NCBI GenBank assembly: GCA_964545715.1
Contig: CAZJHX010000021.1
Location: 23,022 to 87,021 of the forward strand
Direction: 5' to 3'
DNA length: 64,000 bases
DNA from: CAZJHX01 sp964545715
Lineage (GTDB): Bacteria; Myxococcota_A; UBA9042; GCA-2863065
Below, piece by piece: positions 52,771 through 61,429 of this stretch; positions within the stretch are counted from its first letter, which is position 1, and the number at the start of each line of letters is the position of its first letter. The notes beneath the pieces are model-generated. The model worked only from the letters and a program-made list of their open reading frames with translations. It ran no database searches and was not told the DNA's origin. The translations under genes and the position numbers were made by a program.

Positions 52771-54165
52771 TTACGGGGCTCTGCGGGAGGATCCGGCGCC
52801 AGGCTGGCTGGCTTGCACGGGAATGGTCAAAACATCGCCCGCGCGGAGGCGATCCAGGTTCTTTCCCGGGTTGGCGCTGCGCAGCGCCTGAAGGCTGATC
52901 TGGTAGCGCTGAATCGCGATGACCCACGCGGTCTCACCCGCCGCCACACGGTGCTTGAGCCACGTCGGAGCGGCGGCTTTGCGGGGCTTGGCCTTCGGCT
53001 TGGGAGTGGGGGCCTCAAGGTCTGCGATGGAGTCCACGGCGTTGCTCGGTTTCTCGACCGGCTTCGGCTTGGCCGCCGCACGGGGATCCGCCACCTTGTC
53101 TGCCACGGCGTCGGCCTTGGGCTTGACCGGCTTCTTGGCTGTCGCGACCGCCTTCGGCTTGCGTACGGGGGCGATGTTGGCCGGCGGCGGAGTGCCGTTG
53201 AAGCGACGCCGCTTGCGGTAGAAGTTGGCGAGCTTGGCGTCGGGGATCGGCAGGCGGATCTTCTGGCCCAGCCGGATCACGTTCATGTTGATGCCTTCGT
53301 TGGCGGCGCCGATCTGCTTGAGCGACACCTTGGCCCACTTGGCGTAGTGCCCCAGCGTCTCGTTGCGCGCGACCGTGACCGTGATGCCCTCGGCGCCCTC
53401 GGCCCGCTGCGGCTTTGCGGCTTTCGGCTGGTTTGGCTTGGCGCCCGGCTTCTGGGCGCCGGCGCTGGCGAAGAGCTCTTTGGAGGCCGTGGAGTCGCCG
53501 GATGCCAGCTCGTTCAGGACGGGGATCAGCAGCTCTTCCCCGACCTTCAGCTTGGCCAGGTTCAGGTTGGAGTTGAACTTCTCCAGAACCCACACGGGGA
53601 CGCCGTCGTGCCCTTTGGAGATCTTCCAGATGTTGTCGCCGCGCTTCACCGTGTAGCGGTCCAGCTTGACCACCTCGAAGCGTGAGAAGAAGCCCTTCTC
53701 CTGCTGGTTGAAGTGCTCGGTGCGGGACTCTGTAAACGCGCGGTAGGCGATGGGCGCCAGCATGATCTGAAACGGCTGACCGATCCGCAGGTTGTTGCGC
53801 CGCGTCATCTGGTTCAGCGCTTTGAGCTCCTCGACGGGCACTTTGGACCACGCGCTGTACATCTGCACGGTCTCGCCGCGCTGCACTTTGATGGTGACGA
53901 GGCGGGCCTCGGCGGTCGCGCTGTCATCGGCCATCTCGGCGATCTCGGCGGCTTCGGCCGGGTCGGAGACGTCGACCAGGGGCTCGTCGAACTCCGGATT
54001 GTCCGGCTCTTCTTCCAGGTCAAGCAGCTGCGGGTCGAGCTCCTCATCGAGCTCGACGTACCACGGGTGATACCACTGCGCCGCGTCCTCGAGGGCGTCC
54101 TTGTCGGAGCAGCCGGTGATGAGTCCGATGACGATGACCAGATTGGCGATGTTGCGCGCGCGCAT
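52771..54165 (-). CDS. LysM-domain lipoprotein
   Basis: A 464-residue lipoprotein. The ATG at 54165 starts MRARNIANLVIVIGLITGC (Cys19 lipobox). An Asp/Glu-rich linker is followed by four LysM-like segments: TIKVQRGETVQMYSAWSKV, YTVKRGDNIWKISKGHDGV, TVTVARNETLGHYAKWAKV and the last, KHRVAAGETAWVIAIQRYQ. Each is about 45 residues, with basic Pro/Ala/Lys linkers between the last two. LysM units bind peptidoglycan or chitin. The first unit is the most divergent. A role in cell-wall attachment or hydrolysis control is likely. Confidence 0.85.
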   Translation of the reverse strand: MRARNIANLVIVIGLITGCSDKDALEDAAQWYHPWYVELDEELDPQLLDLEEEPDNPEFDEPLVDVSDPAEAAEIAEMADDSATAEARLVTIKVQRGETVQMYSAWSKVPVEELKALNQMTRRNNLRIGQPFQIMLAPIAYRAFTESRTEHFNQQEKGFFSRFEVVKLDRYTVKRGDNIWKISKGHDGVPVWVLEKFNSNLNLAKLKVGEELLIPVLNELASGDSTASKELFASAGAQKPGAKPNQPKAAKPQRAEGAEGITVTVARNETLGHYAKWAKVSLKQIGAANEGINMNVIRLGQKIRLPIPDAKLANFYRKRRRFNGTPPPANIAPVRKPKAVATAKKPVKPKADAVADKVADPRAAAKPKPVEKPSNAVDSIADLEAPTPKPKAKPRKAAAPTWLKHRVAAGETAWVIAIQRYQISLQALRSANPGKNLDRLRAGDVLTIPVQASQPGAGSSRRAP

Positions 54166-54175
54166 GGTGTTTTTC

Positions 54176-54250
54176 GATCCCCCCGTGAGGTGTGTGGCAG
54201 TCCTCAGAGCCTTCCAGCTAACGAAGGTCACACGCGTCCCGGGGGGGATC
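54176..54250. promoter_or_regulatory. Nested inverted repeats upstream of the LysM gene
   Basis: GATCCCCCC at 54176-54184 is complemented by GGGGGGATC at 54242-54250, with CCTTC/GAAGG in the loop. The pair spans most of the 117-base gap before the LysM gene start. It may form a leader structure in the LysM transcript or the end of the upstream signal-peptidase-like transcript. Confidence 0.35.
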
Positions 54251-54282
54251 CAGAAAATGGCCGTTTTTCTTGACGGTGCGGT

Positions 54283-55299
54283 CTAATTGCCCGACGCGGG
54301 CGCATCAAACGCACGCAGTGACACGCCGATACGGTCCCATAGGACACCCAGCAGGGGGTGCCGGCTCCAGAAGACGTAGCGGGGGGCGCCCAGGATTGCG
54401 CTCAGCTCAACGGGGCCGGCCGTGCGGCTGTCGATGGTGCCCAGCGCATCTCGGCAGTCGCCCAGCAGGAAGAACTCGCCGTCAGCCAGGGTGATGGGGC
54501 CGTAGCGGTCCGTCTTGCCGCCCTCTTCCAGATGGAAAACCGCGTAATGCAGGTCCGTGTCGGGCGAGAACTCAGTCGCTGCGGCGAGTCGGCCTCCGCC
54601 ATAAGCCGCGCTCAGCGTCTCCTCCAGCCGAACCTGCGCGAACGTCACTTTGGTCATCGGCTGGCCGTCGATCAGGACGTGCATGCCGCTGACAGCCAGC
54701 TCGTCGCCGGGGACGCCGACCACGCGCAGGATTCGAGGCGCGGTCTCACCCGCCAGCCGCGCGATGACCAGCTCCCCGCGAACCGGGCTGCGACGGCTGT
54801 AGACGGTGCGATCAAAGTAAACGCGGTCGCCCGGGACCAGGCGTGGAAACATCGCGTGATCCCCCACGACAACGCCGCCGGCGAGCTCCTGCGTCGCCAG
54901 GGAGAGCCCGACGCCCATCGGCAGCATCAAGAGCAGCGTGACGGCCGCGACATACACGGCCGGGTGGTTGAACGGCTGCAGGACGTAACCCGCGCCCCTG
55001 GTGCGGCACAGGCGTCGTAGATCGATCGCCATGCCGGCCTGCGCGTAGACCAGAATCAGGGCGCTGAGGCCGAGCGGCTTGAGCATGAACACACCGGCGA
55101 TCCACCCGCCGGTGAGCAGCGCGGTGCTTGTGCCGAGGGTCGCGACACACAGTACGGCGCCCAGCATGGGGCGGCCGCAGTACACGTAGCCGAGGCCCGG
55201 CAGCAGCAGGTTGAGCCCGATGGCTGCGCTCCAGTGCCGCGCCCGCACCTCGCCGTGATACTCGAGGCCTTCGCTCTCACTCTCCGGATTTGGGTGCAC
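54283..55299 (-). CDS. lepB: Signal peptidase I-like protein lacking catalytic Ser and Lys
   Basis: A 338-residue protein; GTG at 55299 is the most likely start because no ATG is in frame nearby. Four hydrophobic helices precede the S26-type domain. Box B reads VVGDHAMFPRLVPGD, where the nucleophile Ser before Met is Ala (GCG at 54853-54855). Box D reads RILRVVGVPGD, where the general-base Lys is Leu (CTG at 54727-54729). Box E (FFLLGDCRDALGTIDSR) is retained. So the fold is kept but the Ser-Lys dyad is lost, which predicts a non-catalytic regulator or scaffold. It is not a frameshift or truncation. Confidence 0.8.
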   Translation of the reverse strand: MHPNPESESEGLEYHGEVRARHWSAAIGLNLLLPGLGYVYCGRPMLGAVLCVATLGTSTALLTGGWIAGVFMLKPLGLSALILVYAQAGMAIDLRRLCRTRGAGYVLQPFNHPAVYVAAVTLLLMLPMGVGLSLATQELAGGVVVGDHAMFPRLVPGDRVYFDRTVYSRRSPVRGELVIARLAGETAPRILRVVGVPGDELAVSGMHVLIDGQPMTKVTFAQVRLEETLSAAYGGGRLAAATEFSPDTDLHYAVFHLEEGGKTDRYGPITLADGEFFLLGDCRDALGTIDSRTAGPVELSAILGAPRYVFWSRHPLLGVLWDRIGVSLRAFDAPASGN

Positions 55300-55403
55300 C
55301 TTAAAAACGTAGTGCTCGGGTCGAGCGGGGTCAATGTATCGGGTCGCGGTCGCGCTCCTTTGCGTGTGCGCGCTTCTGGCAATCGTGCTAAGACTGCGGC
55401 GCG

Positions 55404-55961
55404 ATGGGCGATAGGGACTTTCTGCCTGCAGCCGTCGTCTTCTACAGCCTGCTCGGGGCCACGGCCTACGTGTGGATGTGGTTGCGCGGCGAACCGGCGG
55501 CCCGTGTCTTCGCACCGGGTGTCAGCGCCGGGGTCGGCCTCCAGGTCTTTGTGGGTGTCGCCGTCGGCGCGGGCGTTGTGTTCCTGGGCCGCGTCATGGA
55601 GAAGCGGTTCGAGTTTGCGCGGCGGCTCTCGGCGGAGCTCAAGGAGCTGCTGCCGCCCCTGCGTACGTCAGACATCGTCTTGGTTGCGGCGTTCAGCAGC
55701 CTGGGCGAGGAGTTGTTTTTTCGGGGCGCGATGCAGGACGCCCTGGGGTTTTGGATCACGGCGATCGCCTTTGCGATCGTGCACGGGTTCTTCGACCGGA
55801 AGTTCCTCGTGTGGATGGTGTTTGCTGGTTTGATGGCTCTGGTCTTCGGCTACATGACGATCGCGTTGGGCACGATTCTGGCGCCTACGATCGCTCACTT
55901 CACGATCAACGCCGTCAATCTGCGCTATCTGGTGGATCGACCGACGGAGGCCGCGCCGTGA
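55404..55961 (+). CDS. CPBP-family intramembrane metalloprotease
   Basis: A 185-residue polytopic membrane protein with an ATG at 55404. The CPBP/Rce1 motifs GEELFFRGAMQ (motif 1, Glu-Glu), AIVHGFFDRK (His) and TIAHFTINAVN (His and Asn) are present in order, at normal spacing. Members include CAAX-like proteases and bacteriocin self-immunity proteins. The bacterial substrate is unknown. It is followed by an overlapping small membrane gene (GTGA). Confidence 0.88.
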   Translation: MGDRDFLPAAVVFYSLLGATAYVWMWLRGEPAARVFAPGVSAGVGLQVFVGVAVGAGVVFLGRVMEKRFEFARRLSAELKELLPPLRTSDIVLVAAFSSLGEELFFRGAMQDALGFWITAIAFAIVHGFFDRKFLVWMVFAGLMALVFGYMTIALGTILAPTIAHFTINAVNLRYLVDRPTEAAP

Positions 55962-56203
55962 GCACGCATCACTACGCTGGCTGGTTCGTGTTCGACCTGC
56001 GCCTGCTCATCTTCGTCACGCTCATCAGCTTGTTTCTGACGATGGGCATCGTGGCGCTCGCCTTCAAAGGCAAGAAATGGCACGAGTACCTCACCGCGTT
56101 CGTCAGCATCTTCTTTGGTGTGCTGATCCTGACGGTCATCGTCTTCAACAACATCGCCGGCTACCCGGTGTTCCTGATCGAGCAGGTCTTCGAGTTTCCC
56201 TGA
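55958..56203 (+). CDS. Small membrane protein coupled to the CPBP gene
   Basis: An 81-residue protein with GTG start at 55958, overlapping the CPBP stop by 4 bases. Two membrane helices (LRLLIFVTLISLFLTMGIVAL and FVSIFFGVLILTVIVFN, each shown in part) are separated by a short Lys-rich loop. Likely a partner or anchor of the protease; unknown family. Confidence 0.65.
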   Translation: MSTHHYAGWFVFDLRLLIFVTLISLFLTMGIVALAFKGKKWHEYLTAFVSIFFGVLILTVIVFNNIAGYPVFLIEQVFEFP

Positions 56204-56320
56204 GTCGCGCGAAAGGGGAGGGGAGCGCCAGCCGATGCATTTCGGCGGTGTGGGTAGGTGGTGTGGCCGAGCACCAGCTGGCGCCTGAGGGGATTAGAGA
56301 GAGGGGAAAGGAGGGAAAGG

Positions 56321-56701
56321 CTAAGCCTTCTTGGCCGCCTCAGTCGCCGCTTTCACGACGGACTTCTTGGTTTTCTTGGCCACCTTTTTTGCGGCCGCGG
56401 CGCGCTTGACCACGTTCTTCTTCGCGGCGGCGAGCTCTTTCTTGATGCCCTTCAGCTCTTTTTTGGTCGTGGCCAGCTGGGCTTTGAGGTCCTTGACCAG
56501 CCCCTCCAGCTCGTCCAGCTGCGAGCGGTTCACCAGCCCGAACTGCTGGAGCAGATCCTCGCGCAGCTTCAGGTCGCCAGCGCGGATCTTCTCGACCATC
56601 TCGGTCACGGACCATTGCTCGGCGATCTCTTCGACGCGAGCCTGTGCGGTCTTGTAGTTGTCCTGAAAGAAGGTTCGGATGTTGGTCGCTGTCTGTGCCA
56701 T
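56321..56701 (-). CDS. Histone H1/phasin-like Lys-rich coiled-coil protein
   Basis: A 126-residue protein. The N-terminal 45 residues are amphipathic (TNIRTFFQDNYKTAQARVEE). Residues 55-90 form a coiled coil (LVNRSQLDELEGLVKDLKAQ), and the C-terminal 45 are Lys/Ala-rich (KKVAKKTKKSVVKAATEAAK). The first part resembles phasin/BMFP-type sequences, and the tail resembles bacterial H1-like DNA-binding proteins. It could bind DNA or polyhydroxyalkanoate granules. Confidence 0.7.
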   Translation of the reverse strand: MAQTATNIRTFFQDNYKTAQARVEEIAEQWSVTEMVEKIRAGDLKLREDLLQQFGLVNRSQLDELEGLVKDLKAQLATTKKELKGIKKELAAAKKNVVKRAAAAKKVAKKTKKSVVKAATEAAKKA

Positions 56702-56755
56702 TTGCTGAACTCCTGCGTTGTAGGCAGGGGAAAAATAACACGGTGCGTCAAAGCG

Positions 56756-56956
56756 TCAAGGAGTTTCTTGACGCGCTGCGTCATCCGCGGGCGCGGAGAC
56801 CTCGTAAAAGCACGACGCAGTGCCATCGCCTAGCATCTTGACGCTGAACAGGATGATGACCAGGACCACCGCGTACATGCACAGATTGACCCAGTGCAGC
56901 GTGGTGATCTCGTGGACCTTGCGCTTACGGCGTCGCCTTCGCGCCACCCTCGCCAC
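56756..56956 (-). CDS. Small single-pass membrane protein with basic N-terminus
   Basis: A 66-residue protein beginning with a highly basic run (RVARRRRRKRKVHEI) followed by a helix (WVNLCMYAVVLVIILFSVKML, partly). GTG at 56956 lies inside the end of the preceding gene (GTG at 56947 is the alternative). The layout suggests type II topology. Function unknown. Confidence 0.55.
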   Translation of the reverse strand: MARVARRRRRKRKVHEITTLHWVNLCMYAVVLVIILFSVKMLGDGTASCFYEVSAPADDAARQETP

Positions 56957-57542
56957 CTTCGCCCTCGGGCTTGAACCACTTCACCTTCCACGGGCGGAAG
57001 CGCACAAAGTGGACGTCGTCGCGGTCCTCGAGACCGTCTGAGTGCTTCAACTTCTGATTTACGACGCAGAGGATCATCTTGCCGTTCGGCGCCCACACCA
57101 CCTCTTTGAGCATCCCGACGGCGTAGGTGTCGGTGCCCTCGAGGCGCTTGAGCTGCACCGTGGCCAGCAGCCCGATCTTGCCGTCGCGCATGGCCAGAAT
57201 CTGGTAGTTCTTCTTCTGGCCGTCGGGGGCCCCCAGAATGGTGTACCGGCCCTTGGGCTCGACCTGATCGACCGAGGCCAGCAGCGGATAGCGCTTGCGC
57301 GTCAGGCGCTTGACCTTGTTGCGCTCGGCCTGCTTCGTGTCGACGAACCAGCCCTTCTTGACCTTGCCGGTGGGTACTTCGAGCACCTGGATGGCGGTGC
57401 CCGCGTTGGGATCGTGTGACCGGACCAGAACGCGCTCCGGGAGCGCCTGGTCAAACGCCAGAATGGACAGCTGGCGCTCGCCCGCTTGTCCGAGGGCGGT
57501 CGCAGGGATGGCGATCATCAAAGTGAAAAGGACGCTGCGCAT
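56925..57542 (-). CDS. Secreted protein of unknown function
   Basis: A 205-residue protein with a signal peptide (VLFTLMIAIPATALG) and a beta-rich mature part (YTILGAPDGQKKNYQILAM, TVQLKRLEGTDTYAVGML). A Gly/Glu-rich C-terminus overlaps the following small membrane gene by 32 bases. No family recognised. It follows the AgmX-like gene by 27 bases and may belong to its operon. Confidence 0.7.
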   Translation of the reverse strand: MRSVLFTLMIAIPATALGQAGERQLSILAFDQALPERVLVRSHDPNAGTAIQVLEVPTGKVKKGWFVDTKQAERNKVKRLTRKRYPLLASVDQVEPKGRYTILGAPDGQKKNYQILAMRDGKIGLLATVQLKRLEGTDTYAVGMLKEVVWAPNGKMILCVVNQKLKHSDGLEDRDDVHFVRFRPWKVKWFKPEGEGGEGGAKATP

Positions 57543-57569
57543 GTCTCCTCCGGCAATGACTGCCAGAGT

Positions 57570-60500
57570 CTACAGCATCAAAGTCTTGGAGAAAGTCTTG
57601 GCCTTGGCGATGGGCGGGAATCGCCACTTGGCGACGATTGCGCGCACGCAGCTCTGCAAGGCGGCGTCTGACAGACCCGGGGTCGCCACCGTGATCTTCT
57701 GCACCGCGCCTGACGCCGCAACGGTAAAGCTGAGCTTCACTTTGGCGGAGCCTCCGGACTGGTTGCAGCGCATGAACTTGCGGCTGCGTCGCTGGATCAG
57801 TGCGGAGATCTTGGCGTCGCTGAGGTCCTCGGTTGCACGCTTGCTCGGCTTGGGCGGGGTCAGGCCGATCGCGATCTCCCGCTTGCCCGAGGTGTCCGTG
57901 GTCTCGCCGATCTTCTGGCGGTTGCGCTCGGCGATCTCGGCGGCGGTGAGCTTGCGCTCCCACTGCTCCGGCTCCACCTCGACAGCCCCGCCGGCGGAGC
58001 CTACCTTGGTGCGCGGGCGCTTCCCTCTCGGCTTGCCGTTTGTCCTGGCCTTGGGTCGGTTCTCCTTGGTCAGGCCAGTGAGGTCGATCTGCTCGCGCAT
58101 GGTCTTGCTGGCGCCCGGGGTCTTGGCCTTGCGGGCAGCGGCGATCTGGGCCCGCCGCTCTTCCACCGTGTAGGTCACGACCTCTTCTTCCGGCGTGTCC
58201 AGTTGGATCTGAGCGTCGCGTGCCCGCTTGGCGGCGGCCTCCTCGGCAGCCTTCTTCTGGGAGTACCAGCCGACGGCGCCCAGGGCGGCGATGACGACGA
58301 CGGTAACGCCGGCTGCGATGAACTTGGCGCGGTTGCTGCGCTTGTTCAGCCGGATCATCAGGCTGAACTCCTGGATGAGGTTCTTGACCTCATGCTTGGA
58401 CGGCCGCACCGCGTCGGGTGACGGCAGCTCCAGGACCGGGATCACCTTGCCGCCACCGCTGTCGGTGGGGAAGAAGCTCTCCTTGGGCTCCTCGGCCGGC
58501 TCCGGCCCGGGCAGGTTTGCGAGCTCAGCGTCGGTCACCGGCGCTGCCGCGGCCTGCTTTGCTGCCGCTTCACCGGCCGCAAAGAACGCCTCTGCAGAGT
58601 CCACGTTCGATTCGTCGGCGGAGGGCGGCGCTGGGGTGTCCGGTGCGGGTGCCTCGGCGGCCGGCTCCGGCTCAGGTTCAGGTTTGGCGGCGGGCGGGGC
58701 GCTTGCGGTGCGTCTGACCTCGGCGGCGGCGGCAGCGGCGCGCTCGGCCACGCTCTCTTTCTCGTCGCCGGTCTCGGGCGCGATCTCGACCGTCTCCGGT
58801 TCGTCGGTCGCCTGCTCGAGGTCCTCGTCCGCGACCGCCTTCACGCTCTCGCCGGTCAGCTTGGCCGGCACCGGCGGCGGCGGCGCGGCGGCCGGGACGG
58901 CGGGAGAGGCTTCGATCGCCTCGACCAGGTCCTCGGCGCTCAGCAGCTCGACGACATCCTCCGCGGGCTCCTCTTCCGGAGCGGTCTGGCGCTCGGCGTC
59001 GATGTCCGACAAGAAGTCGAGGATGGTCGCGTCCTGGATGGGCGGGGGGGCGGCCTCTTCGGCGGCGGCCTCGGCCGCGAGCTGCTCCGGCGAGACGCCG
59101 GGGATCGTATCGTCGTCGTCGCCGTCGACCGAGATGCCAGTGGTCTGGTGGATGATCGCCTCGGTGTCGATATCCGCCAGGTTGCCCAGCAGGTGCTGCT
59201 CTGCGGTGTCGGCGCTCCAGTCTGGGTCGTCACTGCTCTCCTCGGCATCCGAGGCGTCGTCCAGGAAGTCCTCCGGCATCTTCGTGTTCAGCGTCGGGGC
59301 GTCTTCGTCTGGTTCGGCGGCGTCGTCGCTGCCGAAGTCTGCGGGCGCGGCCATCTGAACCGTCGGATCGTCGTCGAGTGCGATGCCTTGCAGGCCCGCC
59401 GGCACGTCGGAGCGGATCGTGATGTCGTCGTCGTCGCCCTCGCTCAGCTCCAATCCGTCGGGATCGGGGGTCGGCTCTACGGCGCTCGCCGTGCGTACCT
59501 CGGGTGTGGGCTCGCTCGACTCGTCGTCGCCGGCGTCCAGCAGGTCCTCCACGCCGGGGGCCATGCGTCGGACGGTCACGACGTCGTCCGGGTCTTCCGG
59601 CAGGTCGCGGACAGTCGCCTCTTGTTCGGCGCCAGGGGCCATGCGACGCACGGTCACGACGTCGTCGGGGGTGGGCGCCATGCGGCGGACCGTAACGACG
59701 TCATCCGGGTCCGGCTCTGAGCGGGCGGTTTGAACGGTAGGCTCGGCGTCCGGCAGGTCCGGTGGAGCGGCCACCTCGCCGGTGCTGGCCATCGCGACCT
59801 CGGCCTCTGCAGCCCGCGCCTGGGACTCCGCCTCGGCGGCTTCAGCCTCCGCGGCGGCAGCCTCGGCTTCTGCCGCTTCCGCGGCTGCGGTGGCTTCTGC
59901 CGCTGCGGCCTCGGCTTCCGCGGCTGCGGCCAGCGCCTCGGCCTCTGCGGCTTCCGCCTCGGCCAGCGCCAGCGCTTCTGCTGCTGCGGCCTCGGCTGCC
60001 TCCGCCTCGGCGAGCGCGGCTGCTTCGGCTGCCTCGGCCTCGGCCAGGGCCTTTGCTTCGGCTTCTGCGGCCTGCGCCTCGGCGAGCGCTTCTGCTTCGG
60101 CTGCTGCTTTCGCCTCTGCCTCTGCCTTGGCTTTCGCCTCTGCCTCGGCTGTTGCTGCGGCCTCAGCCTCAGCCTCAGCCTCTGCTTTGGCTTTCGCTTC
60201 TGCCTCGGCTGCTGCCGCGGCCTCAGCCTCGGCTGCTGCTTTCGCCTCAGCCTCGGCTGCTGCCTCTGCCTCTGCCTTGGCTTTTGCCTCTGCCTCGGCT
60301 GCTGCTGCGGCCTCTGCCTCTGCCTCTGCCTCTGCCTTGGCTTTTGCCTCTGCCTCGGCTGCTGCTGCGGCCTCTGCCTCTGCCTCTGCCTTGGCTTTTG
60401 CTTCGTCCGCCGCTTGCGCGTCGAACTTCATGACGATGGTGTCGTCCGCGCTCGGCACCCTCTCGTCGCGCTCCGGCAGCACGGACATCTCGGTCGTGCC

Positions 60501-61028
60501 TGCAAAGTTGGCCAGTGCGGTCTCAAAGTCCCCAATGGTCTGCAGGTGTACCCAGTTGCGCATGCCCGCGCGCCAGACGTAGCTGGTCGCGCTCAAAGAG
60601 CCGTCAGCAACCAGGGCCTCCACGTCGGAGACGGTCATCGGGCCTTTCTTCTGGCGGCCGATAGCCACGTGCCAGATCTTTTGCTGGCCGGACTCGTCCA
60701 CGGTTGGGACGGTGTGGGTAGGGCGTGCGATACGTAGCGAGCCCATGCTGGCGCTGCGGGCCGGGCCTTTGGCGCCATTTCCGGGCGCGGGCACACTTGC
60801 CCCGCCGCTGGCGGCGACCTTTGCGACGGCTCCCGACTCCGCGACCGCTGCCTGGGCAACGGATGCGGTCTCCGCCACCTGCTCCGCCCGGGCCTTCTTC
60901 TTGGCCTCCGGCGAACGCAGGACTATCAGCGCGCTACAATGTTTGCACCGTATCTTAAGGACACGGCCGCGGACCTTCTCGTCCGACACCTTGTAGCGAG
61001 CCTGGCATCTCGCACAAAGAAACAGCAT
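57570..61028 (-). CDS. AgmX-like protein: zinc ribbon, GYF-like domain, Ala/Glu repeats, TonB-like C-terminus
   Basis: A 1152-residue protein. An MJ0042-type zinc ribbon (C5, C8, C28, C31) starts the chain. A GYF_2-like domain follows at about residues 120-175 (GRQKKGPMTVSDVEALVADG). Residues 203-416 are an almost pure Ala/Glu/Lys repeat, then acidic regions, one membrane helix (KFIAAGVTVVVIAALGAVGW, about residue 900) and a C-terminal TonB/AgmX-like domain (KVKLSFTVAASGAVQKITV). This is the layout of the myxobacterial AgmX/GltJ gliding-motility group and related envelope-spanning proteins. The long helical repeat may span the periplasm. Confidence 0.9.
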   Translation of the reverse strand: MLFLCARCQARYKVSDEKVRGRVLKIRCKHCSALIVLRSPEAKKKARAEQVAETASVAQAAVAESGAVAKVAASGGASVPAPGNGAKGPARSASMGSLRIARPTHTVPTVDESGQQKIWHVAIGRQKKGPMTVSDVEALVADGSLSATSYVWRAGMRNWVHLQTIGDFETALANFAGTTEMSVLPERDERVPSADDTIVMKFDAQAADEAKAKAEAEAEAAAAAEAEAKAKAEAEAEAEAAAAAEAEAKAKAEAEAAAEAEAKAAAEAEAAAAAEAEAKAKAEAEAEAEAAATAEAEAKAKAEAEAKAAAEAEALAEAQAAEAEAKALAEAEAAEAAALAEAEAAEAAAAEALALAEAEAAEAEALAAAAEAEAAAAEATAAAEAAEAEAAAAEAEAAEAESQARAAEAEVAMASTGEVAAPPDLPDAEPTVQTARSEPDPDDVVTVRRMAPTPDDVVTVRRMAPGAEQEATVRDLPEDPDDVVTVRRMAPGVEDLLDAGDDESSEPTPEVRTASAVEPTPDPDGLELSEGDDDDITIRSDVPAGLQGIALDDDPTVQMAAPADFGSDDAAEPDEDAPTLNTKMPEDFLDDASDAEESSDDPDWSADTAEQHLLGNLADIDTEAIIHQTTGISVDGDDDDTIPGVSPEQLAAEAAAEEAAPPPIQDATILDFLSDIDAERQTAPEEEPAEDVVELLSAEDLVEAIEASPAVPAAAPPPPVPAKLTGESVKAVADEDLEQATDEPETVEIAPETGDEKESVAERAAAAAAEVRRTASAPPAAKPEPEPEPAAEAPAPDTPAPPSADESNVDSAEAFFAAGEAAAKQAAAAPVTDAELANLPGPEPAEEPKESFFPTDSGGGKVIPVLELPSPDAVRPSKHEVKNLIQEFSLMIRLNKRSNRAKFIAAGVTVVVIAALGAVGWYSQKKAAEEAAAKRARDAQIQLDTPEEEVVTYTVEERRAQIAAARKAKTPGASKTMREQIDLTGLTKENRPKARTNGKPRGKRPRTKVGSAGGAVEVEPEQWERKLTAAEIAERNRQKIGETTDTSGKREIAIGLTPPKPSKRATEDLSDAKISALIQRRSRKFMRCNQSGGSAKVKLSFTVAASGAVQKITVATPGLSDAALQSCVRAIVAKWRFPPIAKAKTFSKTLML
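59780..60420 (-). repeat. Low-complexity Ala/Glu codon repeat in the AgmX-like gene
   Basis: About 214 codons of almost only Ala, Glu and Lys (units like AEAEAKAKAEAE). On the plus strand this yields several long open frames; none has a sensible composition, so they are shadows. Confidence 0.9.
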
Positions 61029-61071
61029 TGCTGAATTAAGACCTCGTGTCCGACGATAACCAAACGCGGTG

Positions 61072-61100
61072 ACTGTAACAGATGATTTTCACCCGCTCAA
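61072..61100 (-). promoter_or_regulatory. Candidate promoter of the AgmX-like gene
   Basis: On the minus strand TTGAGC is followed after 17 bases by TACAGT, a moderate match to a sigma-70 promoter, 44 bases upstream of the AgmX-like start. Confidence 0.4.
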
Positions 61101-61317
61101 TGAACGTTACACCGCGAGCCCCACCGTTGATTTTCTAACGGCTTCGGTGACGCGGTTGTCATGGTTGTTAACGGCCCAATTCGACGAATCCTCTCGTCTT
61201 TTCTCAATTAGGTTGTAACTACAACTACTTGGCGATCGATTAAGTTCTGGCGCCCTTTTTGCAGTTCCACCTCGGATCACGGGCGAAAACGGGGGGGGCA
61301 ACCCCAATCGAAAGTGG

Positions 61318-61346
61318 TTGACACCCCCCGATTGCGTCCATATGAT
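61318..61346 (+). promoter_or_regulatory. Near-consensus sigma-70 promoter
   Basis: TTGACA (61318-61323), 17 bases, TATGAT (61341-61346): a perfect -35 box and a 5/6 -10 box at optimal spacing, 84 bases before the lipoprotein start. Such strength is unusual in this GC-rich window and suggests high constitutive expression. Confidence 0.8.
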
Positions 61347-61429
61347 GCGGCGACTTTTCCGTGGCTACTGAGGCTAGAAGGCTGCGGGATTACACGGGAA
61401 ATTATCATCCCCGGAGGATTGCTCGAGCG

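Larger units (their letters stand above)
61029..61429. other. Divergent intergenic region between AgmX-like and lipoprotein genes
   Basis: The only gap over 300 bases. No ORF with coding bias is visible. It is relatively AT-rich from 61130 to 61270, holds an 8-G run, and contains a probable promoter at each end (annotated separately). The 5' untranslated leader of the lipoprotein gene is about 77 bases. Confidence 0.7.

Noticed and set aside
56224..56286. GCGCCAGC/GCTGGCGC inverted repeat between convergent genes
   Set aside because: The arms are 44 bases apart and there is no T-run, so I cannot support a terminator call.
59730..60737. Plus-strand Leu/Cys- or Ala/Ser-rich frames opposite the Ala/Glu repeat
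   Set aside because: Direct shadows of a low-complexity repeat in the AgmX-like gene.
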